DNA of 64,000 nucleotides from Castor canadensis (GCF_047511655.1 NC_133386.1:130575866-130639865); one strand, 5' to 3'; shown: positions 10,336 through 25,291, counted from the stretch's first letter. A program made the numbers and translations. The notes: a model not told the origin generated them from the sequence alone.

Positions 10336-13300
10336 GTTGGTTTGGATCTGTTATTTTTGTGATTGTGATCTAAGAATGCACTTTAACTGATCTAGCAGTG
10401 TTTGAGGCCATAAGTAGGAAAACTTAAGGTCCTTATAACCACTTATGGAGAAATTAGGTACCCTGCAGTGTAATTATATTATCTCTAAATAAAGAAATGT
10501 TAACTCATATAAAAATTTAAATTTTAAGAGAATTCTTTCATCTTTACATAATTAGGGAATATTGGATACTCATTTTAATTAGAATCCTAAGGATTGTTAA
10601 ATGTTTAGTATAATATGATTAGCAAAGGACTTACATGAATTTTCATACTATTTTTAAAAATACTGATTTCATTTTGTCAAAGTTAAAAGGTTAATTTCAT
10701 TGCTTTTAAAAGAGCCAACTTGCTGGACATGGTAGTACAGTCCTGTAATACAGATAATCAGGATGCTGAGGCACGGGATGCATGTTTGAGGCCAGCCTGG
10801 GCAACATAGTGAGACCCTCACCCTAACAATATTTAGAAAAGCGCTGGGCATGGTAGCTCAGACCTATAATCCTAGCAACTCAGGAGGTGGACCTTGGGAG
10901 AGTTGGAGACCAAGAAGAATAATTCATACGACCCATCTCAACCATAAACTGGGCATGGTGGTGCATGTCTTTCATCCCAGCTATGCATGAAAGCACAACC
11001 AGGAGGATCATGGTCCAGGTCAGCCTGGGCATAAAACAAGACCCTATCTCAAAAATAACCAGAGCAAAAAGGGCTAGCGGTGTCACCCAAGTGGTAGAGC
11101 ATCTGCTTAGAACATGGGAAGCCCTGAGTTCAACCCCTAGTACTGCCCACACCGCCAAAATTAGAAAGGACTGGAGCTATATAGGTGTACAGTGCTGCTT
11201 AGTGTGAGGCTCTGGGTTCACTCTCCAGTCCCACAGTAAATCAATCAATCAATCAATAAATTTTAAAAGCCAGGTTGCTTCAGTTTCTTACTAGCCAGAT
11301 AACATATACACTCAAAATTGACACCCAAGAAGCTATTCAGGCTTGCTGAATTAAAAACTAATTAAGGGGACTGGTGGAGTTGCTCAGATGGTAAGAATAC
11401 CTGCCTCGAAAGCGTGAAGTTGAGTTCAGATCCTGGTACAGACAAACAAAAAGCAAACAAAAACAATAAAGGGCTGGGTTCTGGTGGTTCACACCTATAA
11501 TCCTAGCTACTTGGGAGGCTGAGATCAGGAGGATCCTTGTATGATGCCAGCCCAGGCAAATATTTCATTGAGACTCCATCTCTAAAATAACCAGAGCAAA
11601 ATGGACTAGACCCCAGTCCCACCAAAACAAAAAACAAAACAAAACAAAAAAACCCATCTAATTAAGGGACTGTGTGCATGGCTCAAGTGGTAGAGTGCCT
11701 AGCAAGCATGAGGCCCTGAGTTCAAACCTCAGTACCATAAAAAAATAAACAAAAATATACAATAAGAAAACTTGAACTAGTTCAGTAGTTTTCAGCTTCT
11801 GGCAATGGAGTTGTGTTGTAAATTTAGGCTCAGTATTTAGGTGAGAACTTCTCACTTGTTAAACCTTTATCGTGGTTTTATCTAAATGGTTTTATGCAAG
11901 TATTATACTTACAGTTGTGCGGGTGTGAGTGTACATGTTAAACGGGGTGTGTACATTGAGGTGGGTTAGGTTTTAAACAGCCCTTTTTAGTCTAGATAAA
12001 TTCTTTCAAATGTAGGTACTTGTGTAAACATCATTATAGGCAAGATAATAGAACATCCCACCTCCTAAAGTTTTTTTGATACCCCATTGCAAAGTGTTTT
12101 GGTTTTGCAAAGACTGTGAAACAGAGTGTAAGAACTCTGTCCATGGGATGAGACTTGGTGAGAAACAATGTGTGTGGAAGCCCAGTAATCTGGTATGCAG
12201 CAAGGGCCTTGGAAATGCGGTCTTCTTCCTTGGCATGCTTTCTTTCCCATAGGAATACGAAGAGAAAAAGAAATCACTGTTCTGTAGTAGCAAAAAATAG
12301 GAGGGGAAAAGAGAAGAGATTACTCTTACAAGGAACATAGTATCAAGGAGCAGCATGGGTAGGTAAGGGACCCAGACCCAGAACCCAAGCCAAGAATGTG
12401 TTTGATAATAGGGGAAGAGCTAAATTAACCATGACACAGCTCCTCAATATATTTTATAGCTAGTAATGATCTTTGTGAAGAATTATACCACAACCACAAC
12501 ATGACAAAATACATATTTTGTAATATTCTCATAAAAATACAAAATTAATTCTGCTTTCTGACCATAACTATATAGCCTATGAAAAATGATAGAAGTAAAT
12601 ATTTTATGAGAATGACACACCACTCACTGCACTAAGAGGGTGACAGAAGTAAATAGTTTAAAATTTTCTTTTAGTCTGGCATAGGTGGCTCACGCCTGTA
12701 ATCCTAGCTACTCAGGAGGCAGAGATCACGAGGATCATGGTTCGAAGCCAGCCCCTACAAATAGTTCTCAAGACCCTATTGGGTGTCGAAAATACCCAAC
12801 ACAAAAAAAGCCTCAAGGTGTAGGATGCCTGCAGTACTGAGTTCAAACCCCAGTACTGCCCCCTTCTCCCAAACTTCTTTTGTCAGTAGTCTAAAATTAT
12901 TGCTATCTGATATGATGCCACTAGATACTTGCGATTGTTGAATATTTAATGTCATTACTCAAAATGAGATGGATGTACTATAAGTGCAAAATAGCCATTG
13001 GATTTGTTAGATTTACTATAAAAATGTATAAACTATCTCACTAATAATTTTTAAAATATTACATGGTAAAATGGTAACATCTTGGCTATGCTGGATTAAA
13101 TAAACTGTATTTTAAAAATTAATTTCACCTATTTCTTTTACTTTTTAAAATGTGCTTACTAGAAAAGTTAAAGTTATATATGTGAATCATATTATGTAGA
13201 TTTCCATTTGGCAGAGTTAGTTTAAGTTTTCTGTCACTCAGTTGCATCTATAATTAAGAAGGTCTTTCAGGACTGCGGTATGACTCAAGTGGTACAGGGT

Positions 13301-16300
13301 TTGCCTAGCAAGCTTAAGTCCCTGAGTGTAATCCCCCCCCCCCCCCCCCCGTACCACCAAAAAAAAAAAAAAATGGTCCTTGAAAGCCAGGTGTGATGGT
13401 GCATGCCTGTAATTCCTGAAATTGTGAGGCTGAGGCAGGAAGATGGAGAGTCTGAGGTAAGCCTGGGCTATATAGTAACACCCTGTCTCAAAAAATAAAA
13501 ATTTTAATAAACCCAAGTACTTGAAAAGAAGAGTATAGAAGTTAAATGAGATTAGATGGGGTCATGTGGGTGGATAGGTGAGGAGAGAGATGGAAGGTAA
13601 AATCTGTGGCTCTTAGTGACAATTTTGAGTATAGAGAGGTTGAGAGAAGGATCAATCTAGGAAAGCTGCTTGATTTCTAGTTTGAGTATTCTAGTAAGAT
13701 GATAAGGCTCTTCAAAGAGCAAAGAAAGAACCAGAGTCAAGGAAGGAGGGCCCAGAGTGCAGGAAGCTGACTTGCCTACACATATTAGTGAGGCCTCATG
13801 GCTGATCTGAGTAAGATATGGGGCCTTTGGTCCAGGAATTTTATCAAACAGGCAAGAGTTCATTTAGCCCAAACTGTTGCTCTCTTTCTTTGTAACAGGT
13901 ATGGCTTATTAGCTTAAAAGAATAAGTTTAACATTCAGGAAGTACTACTGATTGTGGTAGATTTTCAAACCAAGACAAAAATGCATATCTCAAGTGATGT
14001 GTCAGATTTTGTGACCTGTGTCCTGTTTTTTCCTCATTCATCTGGGTAGGCTTTGCAGGAAAAGCTGTGGAATGTCGCTGCCCCTTTGTATCTAAAGCAG
14101 AGTGATTTGGCCTCAGCAGCAGCAAAACAGGTAAGTTTATTCTGACCTCCTCAGACAGGTATCTGTCCAGGAATTATCAATCTAAGGCAGAGCCAGAGAC
14201 CTTCCTAAGGTTCTGTGCCTCTGCAATTTCAGGTTATGGTAGAAGCTAATGGTAGGAGAAGCAGTGTAGTTAGGGGACACAGCACTGGCTTTGGAGTCAG
14301 GGGACTGTGTTCCAACCTCAGCTTGGCTTCTTAACTTGCTAGATGATACTGAACCTGCATGGATTTTTCCTCCTTTCCTCCATGTAGCAATTGTATTACA
14401 TAATATCTAAGATTGTTTTGTGTTCCAAACCATTAATCAGTTTGTATTCCATATATATTAAAATCTAATAACTACTATCATGAACCCTTCATTTAAAAAC
14501 ATAGCTAAACTCAGTTTGAGGTTGTTTGTAGTTTTAGCCTGTACCACTTTGAATGTCAGAAGGTTCTTACATTTCTTTTTAGTTTATTAAATAGCATTTT
14601 TTCCTCAAATTATTTTCTAGTTTTGAGCAGTTCCCCTTCATTCATAAGTATTAGAACTTGGTGATCATTTTGGGTCTTGTCTTCCAGATAGCCAGTCTGT
14701 ATATGACCCAGTGATTATGACTCAGAAGGAAGTTAATGATGTTGACTGTGATTGTTATATTACACTCAAGTCTCTTGTTTTAATTAACCCTCGCAGTAAT
14801 TCCATTAGATGGGAATAAGTATTAAGTACATTTTGCAGACGAAGAAGGCTCAGTGTGGTTAAGTTCTTAGAGCTCAAGCTGGTAGTGTCAGGACTTGATA
14901 CCCAGAATCTGTTTTCTTTCTGTAGTCCTACAGTGTTCAATTTTTAATCTGATCCAGACTCTCTCAGGTCTGGTACGCGGCTTATTGCAGGGAAATAGAA
15001 CTTCAGTAGAACCAAAAAACAGGCATGTTCAGAAGGTCAGGACCAGGGAGCAGTAGTTTGGAAGGAAGATATGAAAAGAATATCATTGTTATTTATCACA
15101 TACTGTGCTAAGCACTTTTCATGCCCCATTTGCTACTTGGAGTTTTATGATGTTGGTGCTATTATCACATAATAAGTTACTTGTCTTACTTCAAGCTGTA
15201 AGAGAGTCTAGAGCCATTTCTCTGACGCCAAAGCCTCCAAAGGGAGGTAAGTACAAAGGGAAAGAGAAGCATCATTTGGATGGAAATAATCAATTTGTTA
15301 GAATTGAACAGGATCTTCAGATGCACTGGGCCTGACCTGGGGTCACAGACATTTTCCGTAGTTTTTCCCTTTATAACCTCCCTCACATAGACAGGTTCCC
15401 CCCGTAGATCAGGCTGTCTGGATGACTGGTGTGTGGTTAGTGGGTTTTTTTTTTTTAATTGTTTCTACATTTACTCATGTGTATACATTGTTTGGGCCAC
15501 CTCCCCGTACCCCTTTCCCATTCCTGTTAGTGGTTTCTGAGGCTTAATTCTTGGCAAATTTTCCTGGGGATTGGGTTTCTATATATGGTATATACAGATA
15601 ATCCCTTATTTGTAATGGTTTGACTTAACAATTTTTTTGATTTTTTTTTTTTTTTTTTTTTTTGTGGTACTGGGGCTTGAACTCAAGGTCTTCACCTTGA
15701 GCCACTCCACCAGCCCTATTTTGTGAAGGGTTTTTTGAGATAGGGTCTCACAAACTATTTGCCTGGGCTGGCTTTGAACTGTGATCCTCCTGATCTCTAC
15801 CTCCTGAGTAGCTAGGATTATAGGTGTGAGCCACTGGCGCCTGGCTAATTTTTTGACTCTATGATATTTCAAAAGTGATATACATTCAGTAGGAAACTTA
15901 CTTTGGATCTTGGATTTTGATCTTTTCCTGGGCAGTACAGTGCTCTCTTGTGATACTGGATGATGGCAGCAAGTTGCAGCTCCCAGTCAGCCATGTGATC
16001 ATGAGGGTAACAACTGATACTTTGCAGTACTGTGTTGCTAGATTAATTGTATTAAATGCATTTTTGACTTACGGTATTTTCAACTTTGAATGGGCTTCTT
16101 GGAACATAATCCAATCATCAGTCAGTGAGCATCTGATATCCATTTGTTCCCACAGCATGGTGAATTGGTTTAGGGTAACAAGAAGTGCTTTGCAGTTTGA
16201 TCGGTGGTTAAACTTTCATATCTTCATATCATCAGCTAAAATGACTTTACTACCACATCAAAGTCTTTTTTTTCAATTGCCAAAATACTTTGTTCACAAG

Positions 16301-19300
16301 ACATACTATATTGATTTCACTTGGTACTTAAAAAATCTCAATTCAGAAGTAAAGCAGGCATTTTTCAAAACATTTAGCTTCAGAGTGTCACCTGGAAGAC
16401 TGTTTGACTAGTCAGTAGGCTGCTCTCAAATAAGAATCTGGTATTTTTACTGACTGTTACCTTTTCCATATAGATCATGGAAGAGACCTACAAAATGGAG
16501 TTCATGTACAGCGGTGTGGAGAATAAGCAGGTGGTGATTATACATCACATGAGGCTCCAGGCCAAAGCTTTGCAACTTATAGTAACTGCACGAACTACTC
16601 GAGGGTAAGATGAGGGGTTGGCCAAAAGGGGTGGCATTTTCCTTTCAAGGACACCTTCACATGGATTCACAGATCTCCCCAAGGTCAATAATAAGTAGAA
16701 TGAGATTTAAGAAAGATTAACTAAGGGATGTGCAATCTATTTGTTTTTTCCCACATATTCTAAATTCCACTCTTAGATCAGATTAGATACTTGGAAATCT
16801 AAATCATGTCTCTCTCTTGCTTAAACACTGTCAACCCCTGTGCCCCTCTTCACGTGGCTCTCCATTCCCTACAGCACAGCACAGAACTTCATCTGGTAAA
16901 AAGGGCTTCTGTATGGCTGTCCTTGATAGATTCCTGAGAGAAGTTAGAGCCAGGAAAAGCAAACAAAATCCAAGAGAATTTAGTGCCAGGAACTGCTTTT
17001 TCTGTTCCAAAGAACTAGGAAGTGTTCTCTCAGACAGTAAACATGAAATTAGAGTACTATGAAGTCAGCCAACCTCATTCAAATCAGACTTCTCCAGTTA
17101 TTAGTTGTTTGATTACAGCCAAAATTTTTCACCTCTCTACATATGCCTTGTTTTTCTGTCTACAAAATAAGAAGGGTGACAGGGTCTATCTTACGGGTTC
17201 CCGATGAAAAATAAATGGAAAAATAGATGTAAAGGAATTTAGTACCATTATACTTGGCTTATAATAAGAGCTCAATTTGATGGTAGCTTTAAGATTTCTG
17301 ATAATGAGCATTGCCATATTTTATCATTTCTAAGCTGCATGTTTTTATTATTGTAACTTCCCTGAAATCAAATATTGTGATGGTATGCTATCGTTTGATT
17401 GAATGTGTTTTTTGTTTCTTGGCATTTCATAAAATAAAGGTGCATCTTAAGAATGATGGCATCATAGATGTAATAGAGGGCATTTGGTACCAAGTCCAGC
17501 AGCAGTGTCAAGCTAGGTTGGTTTAGACCCTGAAAGTAGACCCTGAAAAACAGCTCAGTGAGGACATTCTCAAATTTACTTTATTTCTTCACTTAACCTT
17601 GATATAGTATCCTGATAAACTCATATAGTGGTTTAATCTTAAAGATACCCATATAGTCACTTTAAAAAGTTTAATCCCACTGCACTACTATACTCACAAC
17701 TGAGAAAAGAAAGGTGTTTGTGATGGCATGTACACTTTTTATTTTTAGGAAAAGATTTTTTTTCAGTTCAAATATAATTTTTGTAAATTAAAATATTGCA
17801 GAGTATGTAAAGGTTCTAGAACATCTGTCTTTTCATGTATGAACTTCCAGATTTTTTCCAATCATATGAGCATGTGTACATTATAAATGTGTGTGTGTTA
17901 ACATTAATGGGATCATAGTATACTTTGCTGTTCTGCCTCCTGTTCCTTTCACTCTACAATAAAATATGCTTATCTTTCCTTATTATTACATAAAGATAAG
18001 GGGGATATCTTCAATCTTTATTCATGCTATATTGTTTTACATTTTCCATTTGTATGCATTCCTGCTTATTTTTTTTCCCCTTTCTTATGTTTTGCAGATG
18101 GATTGGTTTCTTTGTTTCTTTTTTCCTCCAGGGGTTTGAAAGTTCCATACCTTAATTCTAACCTGGTCAAGTAAGAGGCAGTAGAGCACAGCTACATGGT
18201 ACTACATTGCTTGGCTTCAGATCTTGTCTTTACCATTTGTAAGCTTAGGTATCTTGGAAAAGTTACTTAACACTTCTTTTCCTCAGTTTGTTCCCGTAAG
18301 TTAGTTGGGATAAGAATAATACCTACTTCTCCCCTATTATTATAGTTATTGTAATTATTGAATATATAAAACCCATAAAATACTGCCTGTCACATTCACT
18401 ATAAATATTTGATAAACGTTAGCCAGCATTAGTTCTAATGATACTGTCATTACCATTACAATTTTAATAACCAGTCTAAATTTGTTAGAATAAAAGAATT
18501 AAATAGGATTTATGATCACTTATTTATCTTCAAGATCAAGATGAATTCTAAGTGTGCTTTTATCTTATCTGTCCAGTGCTATTTAAATAATTGGCATTTT
18601 GCATCATACTATGTTTTTTAAATACCTCTTTTAAGACCTTTTCTTAAGATATGCATTAATCATTACAACTTTATAAGATTATGTGAGTTTTCTATATAAT
18701 CTTTATGTTTTGCTCTATCTTGCCCACATCTGCTCTTTTTGTATCATATTTGCCATTTAAAACTCCCTGTTCTAATTCATTTTTTGCCTAGTACACAAAC
18801 TCTAGTATTTGTTTTTGTTCTCTTTTTTGTGGTACTGGGATTTGAACTCAGGGCCTACACGTTGAGCCACTCCACCAGCCCTTTTTTATGATGAGTTTTA
18901 TGAGATAGGATCTCGAGGATTATTTCCCTGGGCTGGTTTCAAACTGCGATCTTCCTGACCTCTGCCTCCTGAGTAGATGGAATTACAGGGGTGAGCCACC
19001 AGTGCCCAGCTAGTAATTGTTTTTTAAAATAGGCATAAATAAGTAGTATACTTCATTTAGGCCTTGCACTTCTAAATCTCCCTTTCTTTTGCTTTCATAC
19101 ATAAATGGTATTCTTTTAAAAAAAGAACTCTGAAAATGTTGTTACATTGACATTTAGTATTTAATAATATAGCTAGGATGTCTGATGTCAGTATGGTTCT
19201 CTTTCCTTTGTAGACAACTGGCTCAAAGCTACAAAATTTTCTTTTTCTCTTTAGAATTCAGAAATTTCACCAGGATGTTTCTAGGTATATGTTTTCTTTG

Positions 19301-19880
19301 AAAATTGTTGCTGAGACTCAGTGGGACTCTGAAGTTTCAGCTGTTTTTAACTTAGGAATTTTTTTCTTCCATTATTTCTTTTATTACTATGTTTTCCATC
19401 CACTCCAGTCCCTCATACTGGATATTGTATCTTCTGGATCAGTTTTCTCTAAACTTTGCTTTTATAATTTGTGTTTTTTTGTTTCTACACTATATTCTGA
19501 GTAAATTCCTCAATGTACTCTTTTTTTTTTTTTTGGTGGTATGGGGGCTTGAACTCAGGGCCTTCACCTTGAGCCACTCCACCAGCCTTAGTTTTGTGAA
19601 GGGTTTTTTCAAGATAGGGTCTCGTGCCCAGGCTGGCTTTCAACAGCAGTCCTCCTGATCTCTGCCTCCTGAGTAGCTAGGATTAAGTGAGCCACCAGTG
19701 CCCAGCTTCTCAATATATTCTTGTCATTTGAGTTTTCATTATTGCTCATTAACTGTTGAGTTTGATTTCATTATTATTTTGATTTCCAAATGTGCTTTCT
19801 TCTGTGTACTATTTTTTATAGTAATTTCTCTTAATCGATGCAGCTCTTTTTAAATCTCTTCTTAACTCCCACTGAGATTA

Positions 19881-19933
<53 letters not shown>

Positions 19934-22900
19934 TGGGGTTCGAACATAGTATCTTGTGCATACTATGCACATGCTGTTCCACTGAGCTACATCCCCAGCC
20001 CTTTGCTGAGATTACCTGTTAGAATCTGTTGTAAAATTTTTCCGTGTTTTTTTTTTTTTTTGACTTTGTCTTATTGAGGGCTAGTTGGTCTCCTTTTGCT
20101 TAATTTTCCATCTCTTTGCATACTTAAATATGAAAGTGTGGAGTGGTTTAAATTTGTAATTGATGTAGTCAATGTTTGACTTCCCTAATATCATTCACTG
20201 CTTTTCTTCCTCATTCAAAGGGAAAGTGCAGATTCTTAGTGTTAGAGACCTATCTCCTAGAGCATGTAGGTGAGGCTGCTGGTTCTGTTTCAGGATTTGG
20301 GGATAGTTCCCAAATCTTTTTGTATTTTACTGCTCAGAAGCTGTCTAAGCTGGTGCTATATAGACAGGCCAAAAAAGAAAAATGTCACTGCTTTGCTGAA
20401 TTCCTTTCTTTTATGTCCTTGTTTGACTGAGTTTTCCCTACTGACTGTGTCACTCCCAGCAATCTTTAGTGGGTTAGCCTCACTATCAAATTTTAGTTCC
20501 ATTCCAGTAGTATATCAGTTAAAAAAAGTTTCAAGTGCTATCTTTTTTTGGGGGGGGGGGGTTGGGGAAAGAACTCGAATGAATGTTGCTTGCAGAGCAG
20601 GTTTCTGTTTGCCATTCCCACTCATTTACTTATTCAGCAAATATTTATTGAATGCTGCTGTGCCAGGAAATATATGATGAGGAATACAAAGTTTATATTT
20701 TCATGGAACATATATTTTAGTAGAGAGCAAACCAGGTTATTAAAAATATTGACTCCATTATCTTACATATTTTTACGTAAGGAAAGAGTTTTTGTCTGTT
20801 TCCCTTCTTGAATGGAACTTCACACCTCGAGTGAATGATATAGAAATGAAAATGGGAAGTTTCATGTGGAATTTACATACAAGAAATAAAAAGAAAAGGT
20901 ACAAAATTCAAAAGGAAGAGTGTGTTGTATATTTAGCAAGTTATATTGACCTAGTGTGGCATGTTTCCCAATGATTTAGATATGTAATAGTTTTTTACTG
21001 AAATGAAATACTCTTAGGTATTATGTAAAACAAGATAAGCAGATGGCACATAGCTTGTGTCTGTGGGCAAAGCAGAAACAAAACTCGTTCTCCTTCTGCA
21101 TTTGGTTAACTTTCTAGTTCTGTTGCCTAGAACCCTCATAGTGACAACTATATTAGTGGGCCATTCTGCTGTAGAAAAAAAAGATCCCAGAATAGATTGC
21201 ATCTAGACTAGAAGGAACTACAAAGGAACTATAATTTCCTCAGGTAGACACCATAGCTTTGGGCTTCATTGAGTGCACTGATTGTTGTAATTGGAGGTAT
21301 TCATTGTGAGGAACCTGGAAACTATGACTACTATAGTAGTAGGAACTTGGAAACTATAGAGCCTGAAACTTCAAAGCTGGGATGGTCTCCACACCTGCTT
21401 GATGTGGATCTCATCTCCTTACACCCAAGCTGTCAGCTACAGGATCAAAGCTCTAAGACAGTATGTTGGTGATGTAGCTTAGTAGAGTGCTTGCCTAGCA
21501 TGAGCAAGGCCTTGGGTTCAATCGCCAGGCCAAAAATGTTGTAAGATAGCTGTGGGACCATTGCAGAAGGGGAACTTGGCACAGCACTGCCTGCAAGCTG
21601 GGCCCTGTCTAGTACCCTTAGTGAGTATAGTGCCAAATATAGCCTATGATGGTCTTTGATGTTTAATGTTTCTTGAGCCTAGTGGGCACTGCAGTGGTTT
21701 AATCAGCTCTCAGGACCCTGACAGATAGTTCTCTCTAGGTCCATTAGGAGTCCTCTATTCCTCTGAGAGAAATATTTTTTCCCTTTTTTTTTCCTTTTAT
21801 TATTCATATGTGCATACAAGGCTTGGGTCATTTCTCCCCCCTGCCCCCACACCCTCCCTTGCCACCCACTGCGCCCCCTCCCTCTCCCCCCCACCCCCTC
21901 AATACCCAGCAGAAACTATTTTGCCCTTATTTCTAATTTTGTTGTAGAGAGAGTATAAGCAATAATAGGAAGGAACAAGGGTTTTTGCTGGTTGAGATAA
22001 GGATAGCTATACAGGGCATTGACTCACATTGATTTCCTGTGTGTGTGTGTTACCTTCTATGTTAATTCTTTTTGATCTAACCTTTTCTCTAGTTCCTGGT
22101 CCCCTTTTCCTATTGATCTCAGTTGCTTTTAAGGTATCTGCTTTAGTTTGAGAGAAATATTTTTATAGTATAATATACTCATTCTCTTTTCATGTAATCT
22201 CAGGTTTCTGGAACTTCTGATCCTTACTCCTTAGTTCATGAATTTCACAAGTTACTTATTATTATTTATTTTGCATTTCTTTTCTACAGAGTTGATCCCT
22301 TATTTGGGATGTGTGAAAAATTTTTACAGGAAGTGGACTTTTTTCAGAGGTAACTATTTCATAACTTTTTTGTTTGTTTTGGTGGTACTGGAGGTTGAGC
22401 TCAGGGTCTCACACTTGCTAGGCAGGCACTTCACCACTTGAGCCACACTGCCAGGCCTTTTTGGTTTGGTTATTTTTGAGATAGGGTCACGCCTTATGCC
22501 AGGGCCAGCCTGAATCACAATCCTCCTATTTGTGCTTCCCTACATAGCTTGGATGACAGGCATGTACCACCATACCCAGCCATTGATTGAGATGGGGGTC
22601 TTATGAACTGTTTGCCTGAGCTGGCCTTGAACTGTGATCATCCTGATCTCTGCCACCCAAATTGCTAGGATTACAGGTGTGAGTCACTACATCAGGCCTC
22701 GTATTTCATAACTCTTATGCTTATTAATCTTGGTTATGCAGAGAGCAACTTAATAGGCACCATGGGAGATCATAAACCATAGTCCTTGGTTTAGCCCATG
22801 AAGATAAGCTATCTGTCATCTGTGGCAATGTGCCCTAATTTGCTTTTTTCTTTAATGTAGAAATTTCTTTAAAGAAATTTAATTTAAATGTATAACTGGC

Positions 22901-25291
22901 TAATAACATCAGAAATTATTTGGATTCTTTACTCAGTTGAGCCATAAAAAGTCAAATATTGTGAGGAAAACTCAAGCGCTTTCATTGAAAAATCACAACT
23001 TCTCAGTTTTTTTGTCACTTTTTGTAAACATGCATATTTCTTCTATAAACAACAAGGAATTGTCTTTGTTGTGGCAGGAGGGCCCCCTTGAGCCCACAAG
23101 TTCAAAACCAGCCTGGACAACATAGTAGGACCCCCCATCTCAAAAGAAAAAAAAGTGTTTCCTTAGAGGTAAATTGAAAACAGATGCAATAGATGAATCA
23201 AAGGCTTGATGAAATAGTGGGAGTTAAGGTACTGATTACTGTGTTGTGTTGGCAGTACAGGATTTAAACCACTAGATTAAGTCTAATAATCATTAGACCC
23301 TGCCCTCATGAACTTTGCCAAACCTGAGTTTTTATGACTATATTTCTCATCTTTCATTTGGGTGACAATAGCTTGCTGTCAGGGCTGGGATGCATTACCA
23401 CCCTTTACCAGCAGGTGATGCTCTCTAGCAAAGGGTACCTTCTAGGATGGCTCTTTGAAATCCTGGCTTCAAATGTAAAATAAATACATGCCTTAGTTTT
23501 GGATATAGATTCTTTAAGATGGGGAGTTTATTTTTTGCATAATTGGGTTGAAAAGGGTTTTGAAAATGTGACAGCTCTTAATTGCTAAACTTCCTCACAT
23601 ATGGTTAATAGGGCTGATTATTCTTCTTAATTCAGTCTCTGAGGTCCTGTGTAGGTATCACCTCTTCAGTGAAGTACTTTTTGACTGTCCCTTCCGGAAG
23701 GCAAAGTACTGTGCAACTCAGTCTGAGGTGGGAATAAGTTGCTTAACTTTTCTGAGCCTCAGTGTAACATTACCTTCTCTGAATCTCAGTGTTCCTATTG
23801 CTTGGATATAAGCGCCATTAAAATAATTCTTTTCAGGCTGGAGGCATGGCTCAAGTGGTAGAGTGCCTGCCTAGCAAGCATGAGGCCCTGAGTTCAAACC
23901 CTCGTACTGAGAGGAGGGCTGGATTCATGTCAGGCATGGTAGTATAGCCTATAATCCCAACACTCAGGAGGGTGAGGCAGGGGATCACAAGTTTCAGGCT
24001 ATCCCAGGCTATGTAGCAAGACCCCGTCTCAAAAATCAATTAATTAATTAAAAAAATAAAAGCAAACAACAGAAAAACCAAGTAGTTCTCTTGATTTTCT
24101 CTCACAATAGTGTCCCTAGTAAATAGTACTTGGCACTTTATGGATCTTCATTGTTTTACTAATGAAGCTGTAAGAGAAAGACAATCTCACAATGCAGAGG
24201 AGCACTGGGAGGATTAAATAAGATCATGTAAAACAGTTAAGCATGTGCCTAAAACAATGGTTTATTCATTAGCAGAAGCTCTTGTGATGATTGTATCACT
24301 AGAGCATATTGGTCTATGTACCTGCCTGTCTCAGTCGTGAAACCTGAGCTCCTCCAACTTCAGCAGCCTTCTTACTTAAGGCTTTGGCCAATGTATGGAG
24401 CTCAGCCTGTGGTGAATGAATGCATAGTCAGTTGTTTCTGTTTATTCCTCCAGGTGTTTCATTGCTGATTTGCCTCACTTGCAAGACAGCTTTGTAGACA
24501 AGCTTCTTGACCTTATGCCCCGACTCATGACATCCAAACCAGCAGAAGTGGTCAAAATTCTACAGACCATGCTGCGTCAGAGTACCTTCTTGCACCTCCC
24601 ACTTCCAGAGCAGGTCAGGTTCTATGTCGTACCTCTTCAGGCCAACTCTGACCAGGCAGTGAAAACTGCTTACCTTGGTGAGCTTTTTCAGTTAGTGGAG
24701 CAGCTGAGCTAGGGCCCTTCCTTTGGCTTCTAACATGCCCACCCATTAGATAAGAAGACTGAAGGGCAAGGATCATGTCTTATTACTAAAGCTTGACCTG
24801 GCTTTAGAATCATCATATTTTCTTCTTGCTTATAGATCCACAAAGCCTCAGCCACCATCATTGAGCCAGCGGGAGAGTCAGACAATCCTTTGAGGTTCAC
24901 CTCTGGGTTGGTGGTAGCCTTAGATGTCGATGCAACCCTGGAACATGTGCAGGATCCTCAGAGCACTGTGAAGGTCCAGGTCTGTCCAATGGGTTTGGGT
25001 CCTTGTAGAGCTTTTAGATTGATCCTGTGTTGAAACACTTAATTTATTATGCCTCTAATCTCTACTGGAGGGGAGAAGAAACTGGGAAGGAAGAAGAGAT
25101 GAATCTCCATGGTAAATACCCTGGGCTTGAAGCCCAGTTCTACTGCTGAGTGACTCTGCTGCCTGAACGAGTTAGAGTCAAGTCTTAAGACTCAGATTCC
25201 TATCTCTGACAAATACTGAAATGAAATGATATCCAGTAAATGAGGGCCTTTTCTATTTATATAAGTCAAGGTTAAGATGTGATTGTTTCCT

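Noticed and set aside
15917..16411. 164-codon open frame on the + strand
   Set aside because: The first third is MER44-like transposon sequence, it lies in an INTS4 intron just before an exon, and no protein family resemblance is seen.
19838..20077. Protein with a Thr-His repeat
   Set aside because: Direct translation of the (AC)24 microsatellite.
20270..20677. 135-codon open frame on the + strand
   Set aside because: Low-complexity G run and L2 relic; no coding signal and no splice context.
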